From NCBI RefSeq assembly GCF_036924595.1, contig NZ_JAZHRV010000001.1, positions 1,736,001 through 1,800,000 of the forward strand: a stretch of 64,000 nucleotides of DNA, in the 5' to 3' direction. Made by a program: the position numbers and the translations under genes. Numbering within the stretch: the stretch's first letter is position 1; every line of letters begins with the position of its first letter. The notes below the pieces were generated by a model. It worked only from the letters and a program-made list of their open reading frames with translations, searched no databases and was not told where the DNA came from. Positions 47,259 to 54,876 of this stretch are shown here, piece after piece. The DNA comes from Bradyrhizobium algeriense (lineage in GTDB: Bacteria > Pseudomonadota > Alphaproteobacteria > Rhizobiales > Xanthobacteraceae).

Positions 47259-48071
47259 ATGGCTGAGAGCGTTCCGTCGGTTCTCGAATCTGACGCCAAG
47301 GGTGAAATCGCCGACATCTATGCCGACATTCGAAAGGTTCTCGGCACCAGCGTGGTCAACCTGATCTGGCGCAACCTTGCGACCATGCCGGGTGCGCTGG
47401 AATGGACGTGGTCCACCGTCCGTCCGCTTTATCTCGGCGACGCCCCATTGCATGCCGAAGCCGTCAGGCAGACGATCGCGCTGCCTGACTGGCCCGGCTT
47501 CTCCACAGATACCTTAGCTGCCGCCGGCGTGGACGAGGCCGAACGCGCGCTCATTCGTGACGTGCTCGACAGCTATCAATATACCAACGCGCTCGCACTC
47601 GTCGTGCTCTCGGCGCTGCTGGCACATTACGAGCCGCGGCCGGCTGATAGCGTGACGGCTGCCGATACCGCACCAAAACCGTCCGGCGCCAAAATTCCGG
47701 AGTTGCCGCCGATGGATGCGCTCGATCCCGAAGTGGCGGCGCTGGTCGGTGAATTGAATTGCTTCGGCGAAGACACCGAGCCGCAACTGATCGCGAGCAT
47801 GTACCGGCATCTCGCTTACTGGCCGGCCTACCTGGCGCTGGTGCGAACCATGCTGTCGCCGCTGCAGCGGCAAGGCCGGTTGAATGCGTTGACGGTTTCG
47901 ACTCGCGCGCTTGGGTATGCGCATGGCGCGGTTCTCGCGTCGCAACTGAAACCTGCCACACCGCCGGATACGCTGAAGGGAGCGCTCGCTTCCTGCCGAC
48001 TGTTCGTCGAACATCCGATCGCGCGCATGACCGGGCTCTGCGCCCTGATACGGCGGGCGACGCCGGAGTGA
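47259..48071 (+). CDS. DehI-like 2-haloacid dehalogenase-family protein
   Basis: This 270-residue protein resembles group I haloacid dehalogenase DehI. Two homologous helical halves begin VLESDAKGEIADIYADIRKVLG (about residue 6) and DALDPEVAALVGELNCFGED (about residue 152), each followed by a helix of the RNLATMPGALEWTW or RHLAYWPAYLALV kind. In DehI both D- and L-haloacids are hydrolysed using an activated water held by an Asp in the second half. I have not placed that Asp with certainty here, so activity is open. I chose ATG 47259. Confidence 0.75.
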   Translation: MAESVPSVLESDAKGEIADIYADIRKVLGTSVVNLIWRNLATMPGALEWTWSTVRPLYLGDAPLHAEAVRQTIALPDWPGFSTDTLAAAGVDEAERALIRDVLDSYQYTNALALVVLSALLAHYEPRPADSVTAADTAPKPSGAKIPELPPMDALDPEVAALVGELNCFGEDTEPQLIASMYRHLAYWPAYLALVRTMLSPLQRQGRLNALTVSTRALGYAHGAVLASQLKPATPPDTLKGALASCRLFVEHPIARMTGLCALIRRATPE

Positions 48072-48083
48072 ACGCTCGTCCGG

Positions 48084-48824
48084 CTACGACAGCAATTCGA
48101 CCCTGCCGTCACCGAGCCGATAGATGCCGCCGACTATTTTCAACTTGCCTTGCCCGACCGCCTCACTGAGAATCGGTGCCGCGGCCTTGAGCTTGGCGAC
48201 GTTATCACTGACGTTTCGCCGAGTGGCGTTCACGAGCTTGTCGCCCGGCTGATCTGCAACGGCCTTCACCGCTGGTGCCAGCGCCGCGACCAAAGATGGC
48301 AGGTGGCCGGGCAGGGTAGTGTTGTCCTTCAGCGACTTGATCGTCGCATCGACCGCGCCGCAGCTTTCGTGGCCGAGCACCACGAACAGCGGGGTGTTGA
48401 GGACAGCGACCGAATATTCCAGGCTCGCCACGGAGTCGTCATTGGCAAAATTGCCGGCGACGCGGCAGACGAACAGATCGCCGCGACCGCTGTCGAACGC
48501 GTATTCGGGAGCAATACGGGAATCCGCGCAGCTCAAGATGGCGGCGTAGGGATTTTGTCCGCCCGCCAGCGCCTCGCGCTCGTGCTTGAAATCATGCCGG
48601 CGTGAGATGCCTTCGACATAACGGGCGTTGCCCTTCATCAGCCGGTCGAGTGCCTCATCCGGCGAGACCACGTTTTGCGGCTTGGGCGGCGGCTTTTTAT
48701 CCTTGGCCCACGCGGCGGACGAAAAAGCGAGCCCGGCGGCGATACCGCCCGTCAGGCCGAGAAAGCGGCGACGTGATGTAGCTTGTGCAGTAACGGCTTC
48801 TCGGGCATCGCAGAGGTGGCACAT
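48084..48824 (-). CDS. Exported beta-carbonic anhydrase
   Basis: This 246-residue protein is a beta-class carbonic anhydrase. Zinc ligands are Cys99, His152 and Cys155 with the Asp101-Arg103 dyad (CADSR), and GHESCGAV holds the last two ligands. The N-terminus has a twin-arginine signal (SRRRFLGLTGG at about residues 17-27), cleaving near AWA-K, so it is exported folded with metal in place. Periplasmic beta-CAs help supply bicarbonate or buffer pH. The fold length is normal. Confidence 0.93.
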   Translation of the reverse strand: MCHLCDAREAVTAQATSRRRFLGLTGGIAAGLAFSSAAWAKDKKPPPKPQNVVSPDEALDRLMKGNARYVEGISRRHDFKHEREALAGGQNPYAAILSCADSRIAPEYAFDSGRGDLFVCRVAGNFANDDSVASLEYSVAVLNTPLFVVLGHESCGAVDATIKSLKDNTTLPGHLPSLVAALAPAVKAVADQPGDKLVNATRRNVSDNVAKLKAAAPILSEAVGQGKLKIVGGIYRLGDGRVELLS

Positions 48825-48896
48825 GTGGCTTCTCTCCCAGGCAGGAGATGGCGGGAAGCGGTCACCACTTTATCTCATTGCAAGACAATAAAGGTT

Positions 48897-49325
48897 TTAA
48901 CTGTCCGAGCACTTTAAGTCGGACTTGTCCCAAAATGCCTTGATCGCGGTGAAGGGCACCGAGAGGCGTTCCCTCGCCCCCATGAGTCGCAGCAAGACCT
49001 CGAAGCGGTCTTCCTTGATATTCAACTGCTCGAAGTCACGCTGCAGAATGATGGTCATATCGTCGGGATATTTCGACTTCAGGCCAAGCGACAGTTTCAC
49101 ACCGTCGGCGTGGGTGCGGAATGTGATATTGACCGGCCGCTGCTCCGAGGCGAGCGGGAGCGTCTCGACGATCTTGGAGCGTGCTGCCGGCCTGCTGCAC
49201 GGCTCTGCGAACGCAGGCGAGGCCGGGATGAGGATCGCGAGGAGGAGGAGAAGCGCTGCCCCACAAGAGATGGTCATACGCCGCACTTGCGGGGTATCCA
49301 GTACGCCGCGCCCTGTCGTGTCCAT
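48897..49325 (-). CDS. Exported SspB-like protein
   Basis: This 142-residue protein has an N-terminal signal peptide (hydrophobic SCGAALLLLLAILIPA, cleaving near AFA-E) followed by a domain that looks like the alphaproteobacterial SspB adaptor fold. Aligned features are RPVNITFRTHADGVKLSLGL, the MTIILQRDFEQLNI strand, DRFEVLLRLMGARERLSVPF and an AIKAFWD end. SspB delivers ssrA-tagged proteins to ClpXP in the cytosol; a secreted relative has no obvious ClpXP to serve. The signal is clear; the SspB relation is by pattern. Alternative starts lie at 49328 (GTG) and 49277. Confidence 0.65.
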   Translation of the reverse strand: MDTTGRGVLDTPQVRRMTISCGAALLLLLAILIPASPAFAEPCSRPAARSKIVETLPLASEQRPVNITFRTHADGVKLSLGLKSKYPDDMTIILQRDFEQLNIKEDRFEVLLRLMGARERLSVPFTAIKAFWDKSDLKCSDS

Positions 49326-49435
49326 CACTGCTGTCTCTGGAGTACTCGATCGCCTGCCCGGCGCGGACGAATGACAACGGGTGTGTTCGCGTTGCCGCAG
49401 CTCATTTCACCCGGGTCATGCTAACCGGTTCCATC

Positions 49436-49575
49436 AAAAAAGAAAGAGGGCGCAGGGAATGCCGGGCCGCCGAGTACCCTCGGCCCCGTGCATTGGTGGC
49501 AGGCCACACGCCGGTCACCACGGGTACTCGGGATCAGCCAGCGCTCCCCGTGCAGTGGTTTTAACGGGCTTAAGA
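49436..49575. repeat. Bradyrhizobium-style intergenic element
   Basis: The stretch opens near GGGCGCAGGGAATGCCGGG and carries a perfect 10-bp inverted repeat (49470-49479 with 49522-49531). I recall elements with this opening in many Bradyrhizobium intergenic regions. It is not coding. Confidence 0.5.
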
Positions 49576-50247
49576 CGATGACGAATTCGTCTTGCCGCTG
49601 TCGCCGGGGAGTTAATGGTTAATTGAAAACCTGGCCGGACTCGAAGGAGATTCGGCGCGTGGCGCTAATATGGATGCCAGGACCACGGATCCCCGTCGCC
49701 GCCGGCAGCTTCGTTAACCAATCGTATTGGGTGGGCATGGCTGCCGACCGAAGTTCTGGCGGAGGCGTTTGAGCGCCGCTTGTATGCGCGCCGTTGTGCG
49801 CACTCAGGCAATACCGCCATGCGACAAACTTGCACACCCGACGCTGCCGCGCCCGTTGCATCGTTCGTGACGATTCGCAACATGTCATCTCGCAGGGACT
49901 GCGCGCGGCGCGCTTGCGTGCGTTCGCGGCGCACCCGCCTTACGAGGGATGCAGGAGCGTATGCAGTTCGCGGGCCGACGGACCGGCTTTGAAGGCGACC
50001 GCCGGCGACGATATGAACAACAGCACGACGACCGGCGGAGCCGCGACGAAGAACGCGTGATCGGCGCGACGACCGGGAACTTCAGGCTTTCGCCGAAGGA
50101 CGCCACCACGCAAGGCGCGGGAACTGCGGGCGCCGTGGACCGCCGCCACTTCTCCTGTCGCAACCATGAGGAAGTGACGTCCAGGCAGGAACGATTCTCG
50201 ATCGGGAAAATTATGCAATCGTGTCGCTAGACACACGGTAACCTTGT
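49576..50247. other. Long region without a recognisable gene
   Basis: About 670 bp with only overlapping short frames of Arg-rich low-complexity content on both strands. None has a convincing ribosome site or recognisable domain. A small 5-bp stem-loop GTGTC-GCTA-GACAC lies at 50221-50234. It could hold a degraded gene or an RNA. Confidence 0.4.
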
Positions 50248-50298
50248 CAGGCTTCGGCGCTATCTTCCCCCCGAGAGGCGCTGGAGCCTGCCTTTTTT
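50248..50298 (+). terminator. Intrinsic terminator without an assigned upstream gene
   Basis: CAGGCTTCGGCGC at 50248-50260 pairs imperfectly (two mismatched or wobble positions) with 50278-50290, followed by CC and six T. It reads in the plus direction, yet no plus-strand gene is recognised upstream for over a kilobase. Confidence 0.5.
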
Positions 50299-50356
50299 GA
50301 GCGACCTTGTGAGGAGACGCGACCGCGCCATTTTGATCTCGCGGGGCGCATCGCCG

Positions 50357-50437
50357 TCACAGGCTGATGACATACGCGCTCATCGCCAGCAAAACGGCGA
50401 CGCTGATGGCGATAATGATCAAGAAGAATTTTCCCAT
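50357..50437 (-). CDS. 26-residue membrane micropeptide
   Basis: ATG 50437 opens a 26-residue peptide, MGKFFLIIIAISVAVLLAM followed by seven more residues, ending at TGA 50357-50359. It is one single hydrophobic helix with a Lys near the N-terminus. A GGAG ribosome site lies eight bases upstream. It is transcribed towards the 50248 hairpin. It lies 125 bp downstream of the PRC-barrel gene on the same strand, so co-transcription is possible. Confidence 0.55.
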   Translation of the reverse strand: MGKFFLIIIAISVAVLLAMSAYVISL

Positions 50438-50562
50438 TGCTCTGGCTCCCGCAGACCCCAACGCAATGCAGCAGGAATAGTTCTCTGCTGACAGGCACAC
50501 GCATCTGTGTTCGCAGAAGGCCCGCTCGAGGCGGCCCTTCGCAAGTCAAGGTGTGACCGCGA

Positions 50563-50922
50563 TCAGATCGCGATGCCGTAATAGTCGTTGACGGCGCGGG
50601 CCCTGGTCGGGTCGCTCCAGTTCCAGGTGTTGTCGTTGCGGTAATGCGGTGCGTCCTTCAGCTGCGCTTCCGTCACGCCGGTGACGTAGCCGCCGAGCGA
50701 GGTATCGTATTTCAGCGATTGCCAGGGCAGCGGATAATGGTCGTCGCCGATGCCGAGAAAGCCGCCGAAAGAGAGCACGGCATAGGACACCCTGCCGCTC
50801 TTCTTGTCGATCATGACGCGCTCGATCGAACCGATCTTGTTGCGATCGGCGCCATAGACCGCAGTTCCCTCGACCTTGTCGCTACCAATCAGGTTGCCGG
50901 TTTCGTTTGCTTCCAGGGTCAT
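50563..50922 (-). CDS. PRC-barrel domain protein
   Basis: This 119-residue protein has a PRC-barrel domain (about residues 10-80: LIGSDKVEGTAVYGADRNKIGSI, KKSGRVSYAVLSFGGFLGIG, HYPLPWQSLKYD). The C-terminal 35 residues hold DAPHYRNDNTWNW. PRC-barrels occur in stress-linked cytosolic proteins of rhizobia and in photosynthetic reaction centres; function here is unknown. I chose ATG 50922 because the frame above it (to 51228) has a different, non-coding character. Confidence 0.85.
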   Translation of the reverse strand: MTLEANETGNLIGSDKVEGTAVYGADRNKIGSIERVMIDKKSGRVSYAVLSFGGFLGIGDDHYPLPWQSLKYDTSLGGYVTGVTEAQLKDAPHYRNDNTWNWSDPTRARAVNDYYGIAI

Positions 50923-51169
50923 GGTTCCCTCCGTCGAGGTTGATGGATGAAAAACGAGGAGGGGAGGGGAAACGTTCCGAGGCGAAGGGTTGCGCATCGA
51001 CACACGCCCACGAAACCTGAGCAGCGCTGCATCCTTTCGATGATTTTCAAATCGACCACGGCTTCCGCAACAAGTGCTGGCGCCAACAGTGACCTTGGCA
51101 ATGTGAAATACCTCACGCTGCCAAACTGAGCCCGGACCTACGAATGCCCTGTTAGCGCGGCAGGGAAAC

Positions 51170-51430
51170 ATGCGTAATATGCGTATAGTACTTATTGCCC
51201 TCGTCACATTGGCAGTTGTCTTCTTCACCGGCCTTAGCGCGGCTTCTGCGAAGGATTACCCTTATTGCATTCAGGGCGACGACTTCCGCGGCGGGTCGGG
51301 CGAGTGTATCTTCACGACCAACGCGCTGTGCCAGGCTTCGGGCCGGACGGCTTATTGCACGGACAATCGCAACTTCAGCGCCAACGCCCAGCTCATCGAC
51401 AAGCGCCATGTGCGTCGTCGTTCGAACTGA
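51170..51430 (+). CDS. DUF3551 secreted small Cys-rich protein
   Basis: This 86-residue protein has a signal peptide (MRIVLIALVTLAVVFFTG, cleaving near ASA-K) and then the DUF3551 pattern YPYCIQGDDFRGGSGECIF, followed by CQASGRTAYC. Four Cys probably form two disulphides in the periplasm. DUF3551 is frequent in Bradyrhizobium and has no known role. ATG 51179 is an alternative start. The diverged flgH-end copy begins 35 bp after its stop. Confidence 0.85.
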   Translation: MRNMRIVLIALVTLAVVFFTGLSAASAKDYPYCIQGDDFRGGSGECIFTTNALCQASGRTAYCTDNRNFSANAQLIDKRHVRRRSN

Positions 51431-51465
51431 CATCGGACCGCGCGAATACATTTTCGCGATGCACC

Positions 51466-51613
51466 ATTCAAAAATGACCACGGTCCTCGCCATGGGAGCT
51501 GGCGAGGGCCGCGTTGATACATGTCATCGTGCCTAGGTTTGCGATGGAGTGTGGGAGCTCTGGATAAGACTCAGAACGGCACAGCACGTCCATCACCTGC
51601 TGGCCGTAGCGGG
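51466..51613 (-). pseudogene. Diverged copy of the flgH 3' end and downstream hairpin (copy A)
   Basis: This 148-bp block aligns with 54727-54876, the last codons of flgH and its downstream region. The minus-strand reading at 51573-51613 still spells RYGQQVMDVL, then loses frame by a one-base deletion and has lost the stop. The hairpin arms at 51482-51492 and 51500-51510 match those of copy B with compensatory changes. It is a non-functional remnant upstream of tctC. Confidence 0.8.
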
Positions 51614-51617
51614 CATG

Positions 51618-51650
51618 CGATCCCCGCAGGGCTTTCCCCTGCGGGGATCG
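51618..51650. promoter_or_regulatory. Perfect 14-bp stem-loop in the tctC leader
   Basis: 14-bp arms (51618-51631 and 51637-51650) with loop CTTTC lie 59 bp before the tctC start. No U-run follows, so it is not a classic terminator. It may be a leader structure or an operator for the transporter. Confidence 0.5.
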
Positions 51651-51709
51651 GCTGTTATTGTCCCGACAGAGAGCCTGAATGGCCCACGAAACGACCAGGG
51701 AGAGGACGG

Positions 51710-52672
51710 ATGGCAAGGACATTCGTGACGATGGTCGGCGCAGCCGCGCTGGTCGGCGTGCTGGCCGCCTTATCGGCTCCAGCGATGGCGCAATATCCCG
51801 ACCGCCCCATCAAGATGATCGTGCCATGGGCTGCGGGCGGTGACACCGACAATATCTTCCGGCCGTTCGCCGCCGAACTCCAGAAGCACATCGGCCAACC
51901 GGTGGTTGTTGCCAACGTCGGCGGTGCGTCCGGCACTACCGGCGCGCGCGAGGCCAAGGCTGCGGCGCCCGACGGCTATACGGTCTACGCGGTGCACGAT
52001 TACATTCACCTGACGTTCTACGCGGGCATCAGTGACGTCAAATACACCGACTTCGAGCCGATTTGCCTGGTCTCGGCGACGCCCTCGGTGCTGACCGCAA
52101 GTTCCAAAACGCCCTGGAAGAACTGGCAGGAGCTCGCCGACGACGCCAAGAAGCGGCCGGGCGAGATCACGGTGGGCGCCACGCTCGGCTCGACCAGCCA
52201 CATCTTCCCGGCAATGATCGAGAAGGCGGCCGGCGTGAAATTCAAGTTCGTGTCCTACGACGGCCTGGCCCCGCGGATGAACGCGCTGCTTGGCGGGCAC
52301 ATCAACCTCACCGACTCCAACCTGACGCAGAAGGGCAAGGTCGAAGCCGGCCTGCTGCGCTACATCGCGATCGCCAGCGAGAAGCGCGATCCGGAAGCGC
52401 CCGACGTGCCGACGCTCAAGGACCTCGGCATGAACATCGTGTACGAAGTGGCGCGCGGCATCTTCGTCCCCAAAGGGACACCCGCGCAGGTGCGCGCCAA
52501 ACTCGAGGAGAGCTGCGCCAAGGCGACCAAGGAGCCGAGTTTCGCCCAGGCGATGAAGCTGCAAGGAACCCGCGTGGCATTCCTCAATGCCAATGACTAT
52601 GCGCAGTTCCTCGCCAAGATCGACAACGAGAACAAGGTCGTCATGACCGATCTCGGCCTGATCAAGAAATGA
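51710..52672 (+). CDS. tctC: Tripartite tricarboxylate transporter solute receptor (Bug family)
   Basis: This 320-residue periplasmic binding protein has a signal peptide cleaving at AMA-Q, then the Bug-family opening YPDRPIKMIVPWAAGGDTDN. Further Bug signatures are VVVANVGGASGTTGAREAKAAAPDGYT and the C-terminal lobe. Such receptors bind citrate, dicarboxylates, aromatic acids or other organic acids. The substrate is unknown. ATG 51710 has a GGGAGAGGA site. It overlaps tctB by four bases. Confidence 0.93.
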   Translation: MARTFVTMVGAAALVGVLAALSAPAMAQYPDRPIKMIVPWAAGGDTDNIFRPFAAELQKHIGQPVVVANVGGASGTTGAREAKAAAPDGYTVYAVHDYIHLTFYAGISDVKYTDFEPICLVSATPSVLTASSKTPWKNWQELADDAKKRPGEITVGATLGSTSHIFPAMIEKAAGVKFKFVSYDGLAPRMNALLGGHINLTDSNLTQKGKVEAGLLRYIAIASEKRDPEAPDVPTLKDLGMNIVYEVARGIFVPKGTPAQVRAKLEESCAKATKEPSFAQAMKLQGTRVAFLNANDYAQFLAKIDNENKVVMTDLGLIKK

Positions 52673-53148
52673 GTATCGGCCGCGACGGAATTGCCGGGCT
52701 GATTCTGCTCGCGATCAGCCTGGTCCTCCTGGTCAAGTCGTTCCAGCTTCCGTCCCTGCCGATCGTTCCGGTCGGGCCGGGTTTTTACCCGGCCATCGTG
52801 CTGTCGTTCATGGCGGCCGCGAGCGCGCTATTAGTTCTGCAGGACCTCCTGAAGCGCCGCCCGGCGGCCGCAGCCGGCGCGGGTGAGGCGCCACGACGAA
52901 ATTATCGCCTGGTCGTGATCGCGTTCGCAATCGTCGGCGCCTATGTGGTGCTGCTGCCGCTTGTGGGATTTCGCGTCGCCACGGTCTTGTTCGTCGGCGC
53001 GCTGCAGGCCGCTTTGGACCGTCCGCGAACGGCGCAGCAATGGGGTGTACTCGCCGCGATTGCGCTCGGCACTGCCATGGTGAGCTACTTCGTCTTCGAA
53101 CGATACCTGCTGGTGCTGCTGCCACGCGGCGCCTGGACGGGCTTCTGA
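52669..53148 (+). CDS. tctB: Tripartite tricarboxylate transporter small subunit TctB
   Basis: This 159-residue protein is the small membrane subunit. It has four hydrophobic segments (about residues 7-24, 39-60, 82-102 and 120-145) and the GPGFYP turn near residue 38 that marks TctB. It lies between tctC and tctA with four-base and one-base overlaps, the standard tctCBA arrangement. Confidence 0.92.
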   Translation: MSIGRDGIAGLILLAISLVLLVKSFQLPSLPIVPVGPGFYPAIVLSFMAAASALLVLQDLLKRRPAAAAGAGEAPRRNYRLVVIAFAIVGAYVVLLPLVGFRVATVLFVGALQAALDRPRTAQQWGVLAAIALGTAMVSYFVFERYLLVLLPRGAWTGF

Positions 53149-54671
53149 TGCTCGATTTACTCTGGAACGGCCTCTTCAACGTCGCCCAGTGGAAATATCT
53201 GTTGCCGCTGTTTGCCGGCACATTCATCGGCGTGATCGGTGGTTCGCTGCCGGGCGTCACCATCACCATGACGGTCATCGTGGTGCTGCCGTTCACCTAT
53301 GGGCTCGATCCGCTGGCGGGCCTTGCGGCGATGACCGGCGTCTATGTCGGCGGATCGACCGGCGGCCTCATCGCCTGCTGTCTGCTTGGTATCCCGGGCT
53401 CGCCTTCTTCGATCGCCACCACGTTCGACGGCTTTCCAATGGCGCGCAACGGCGAGCCGGGCCGTGCCATCTGGCTCGGCGTCTGGGCTTCGGTCTGGGG
53501 CGGCCTGCTCGGCGCCTTATTCCTGGTGTTCCTCACCGGGCCGCTTGCGGCGATCGCGCTGGAATTCGGGCCATGGGAGTACTTCTCGCTGTTCGTGCTC
53601 GCCATGGCGATGGTAGCGGGTCTCACCGAATCCTCGCTCCTCAAGGGACTGATCTCGACCGCCATCGGGTTGTTGATCACGGTGGTCGGCCACGATCCGA
53701 TCGGCAGCGTGCCGCGCTTTACCTTCGGCTCGGCGTTCATCGGCGGCGGCTTTCCGTTCCTCCCCGTGCTGATCGGCATTTTCGCTTTCGCGCAAATCAT
53801 GACCGATCTGGAGAAGCTCAATTCGCCGCGCGGCCAGGCGGTGGAATCGCTGGTCGGGGTCAGGCTCGAGCGCTTCTCGCACCTCAAGGTGAACCTGGAA
53901 ATCTTCAAGCAGCCGTTCCTGCTTGCGTGGGCAACGATCGTCGGGCTGATTATCGGAATCCTGCCTGCCATCGGCGGTAGCGCATCGAGCGTCATGGCCT
54001 ATGACCAGGCCAAGAAGTTCTCGAAAACGCCGGATCGTTTCGGCAAGGGGCACCCCGAGGGCATCATCGCTTCGGAAGCCTCGAACAACGCAAATGTCAG
54101 CGGCTCGCTGATGACCATCATGGCATTCGGCATCCCCGGTGACGCCGTAACCGCCGTGATGCTGGGCGCGATGACGATCCACGGCATTCAGTCGGGACCG
54201 CTATTCATCTCGCAAAACCCCGATATCGCCTATGGCATCTATGCGGCCTACATCCTGGCGCACCCCTGCATGCTGCTGATCTGCATCGTGCTGATGCCGC
54301 TGATGCTGCGCGTGACCTCGGTGCGGATGGCGGTGCTGGCGCCGGTCGTGCTCGTGCTCTGCGTCGTCGGCGCCTACGCGCTCAACAATATCATGCAGAG
54401 CGTCTACGTGCTGCTGCTGTTCGGCGTCGTCGGTTACGTGCTGGTCAAGCTCGGCTTTCCGCTCGCGCCGCTGATCTTAGGTTTAATTCTCGGCGACCAG
54501 ATCGAAATCAATCTGGTGCGCGCGATCATGACCGACGCGAATCCCTGGCTTTTCCTGACGCGACCGATTTCCGGCCTGCTGCTGCTGGCGGCGGCGGCCT
54601 CGGTCGGGTTGGCCATATGGCAGCATTGGCGTCACCAGAACCGGCTCACCGAGGAAGAGCCGGATTTTTGA
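53148..54671 (+). CDS. tctA: Tripartite tricarboxylate transporter large subunit TctA
   Basis: This 507-residue protein is the large permease subunit with about twelve membrane helices. Conserved blocks are GVIGGSLPGVTITMTVIV, GGSTGGLIACCLLGIPGSPSSIAT and ASNNANVSGSLMTIMAFGIPGD. The start ATG overlaps the tctB stop by one base (TGATG), and the protein ends 70 bp before a 12-bp hairpin at 54744-54774. The gene set is complete; a two-component regulator, often found next to such systems, is not present here. Confidence 0.95.
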   Translation: MLDLLWNGLFNVAQWKYLLPLFAGTFIGVIGGSLPGVTITMTVIVVLPFTYGLDPLAGLAAMTGVYVGGSTGGLIACCLLGIPGSPSSIATTFDGFPMARNGEPGRAIWLGVWASVWGGLLGALFLVFLTGPLAAIALEFGPWEYFSLFVLAMAMVAGLTESSLLKGLISTAIGLLITVVGHDPIGSVPRFTFGSAFIGGGFPFLPVLIGIFAFAQIMTDLEKLNSPRGQAVESLVGVRLERFSHLKVNLEIFKQPFLLAWATIVGLIIGILPAIGGSASSVMAYDQAKKFSKTPDRFGKGHPEGIIASEASNNANVSGSLMTIMAFGIPGDAVTAVMLGAMTIHGIQSGPLFISQNPDIAYGIYAAYILAHPCMLLICIVLMPLMLRVTSVRMAVLAPVVLVLCVVGAYALNNIMQSVYVLLLFGVVGYVLVKLGFPLAPLILGLILGDQIEINLVRAIMTDANPWLFLTRPISGLLLLAAAASVGLAIWQHWRHQNRLTEEEPDF

Positions 54672-54726
54672 ACCGAGGTCATGATGCCCTTTGGAGATTT
54701 GCGACGGCGATGTCTCCATTCCTGAC

Positions 54727-54876
54727 ATTCAGCCAAACGACCACGGCCTCCGCCAGGGGAGCTGGCGGAGGCCGCGTTGATACACTTCATCGCGCCTAGG
54801 TTCGCGATGAGGTGTGGGAGCTCTAAGAAAAACTAGAACGGCAGCAGCACGTCCATCACCTGCTGGCCGTAGCGGG
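54727..54876 (-). repeat. flgH 3' end and downstream region, native copy (copy B)
   Basis: This 150-bp block is the intact counterpart of 51466-51613. It covers the last 14 codons of flgH and its downstream region with the hairpin 54744-54774. By eye about five of six bases agree between the copies. Confidence 0.8.
54744..54774. terminator. Hairpin between tctA and flgH, likely shared terminator
   Basis: A perfect 12-bp GC-rich stem (54744-54755 with 54763-54774) has loop GGGGAGC. It lies 73 bp beyond the tctA stop and 58 bp beyond the flgH stop, and could serve both. No strong U-run follows on either side. The equivalent in copy A keeps pairing through paired base changes. Confidence 0.6.

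Noticed and set aside
49949..50230. Short plus-strand frame in the gene-free stretch
   Set aside because: Arg/Gln-rich low-complexity translation without homology I recognise, no clear ribosome site, and overlapping frames on the other strand.
51466..51613. Copy A considered as an att site of an integrative element
   Set aside because: No integrase or tRNA gene is present, and the copies are diverged over 150 bp rather than a short identical core.
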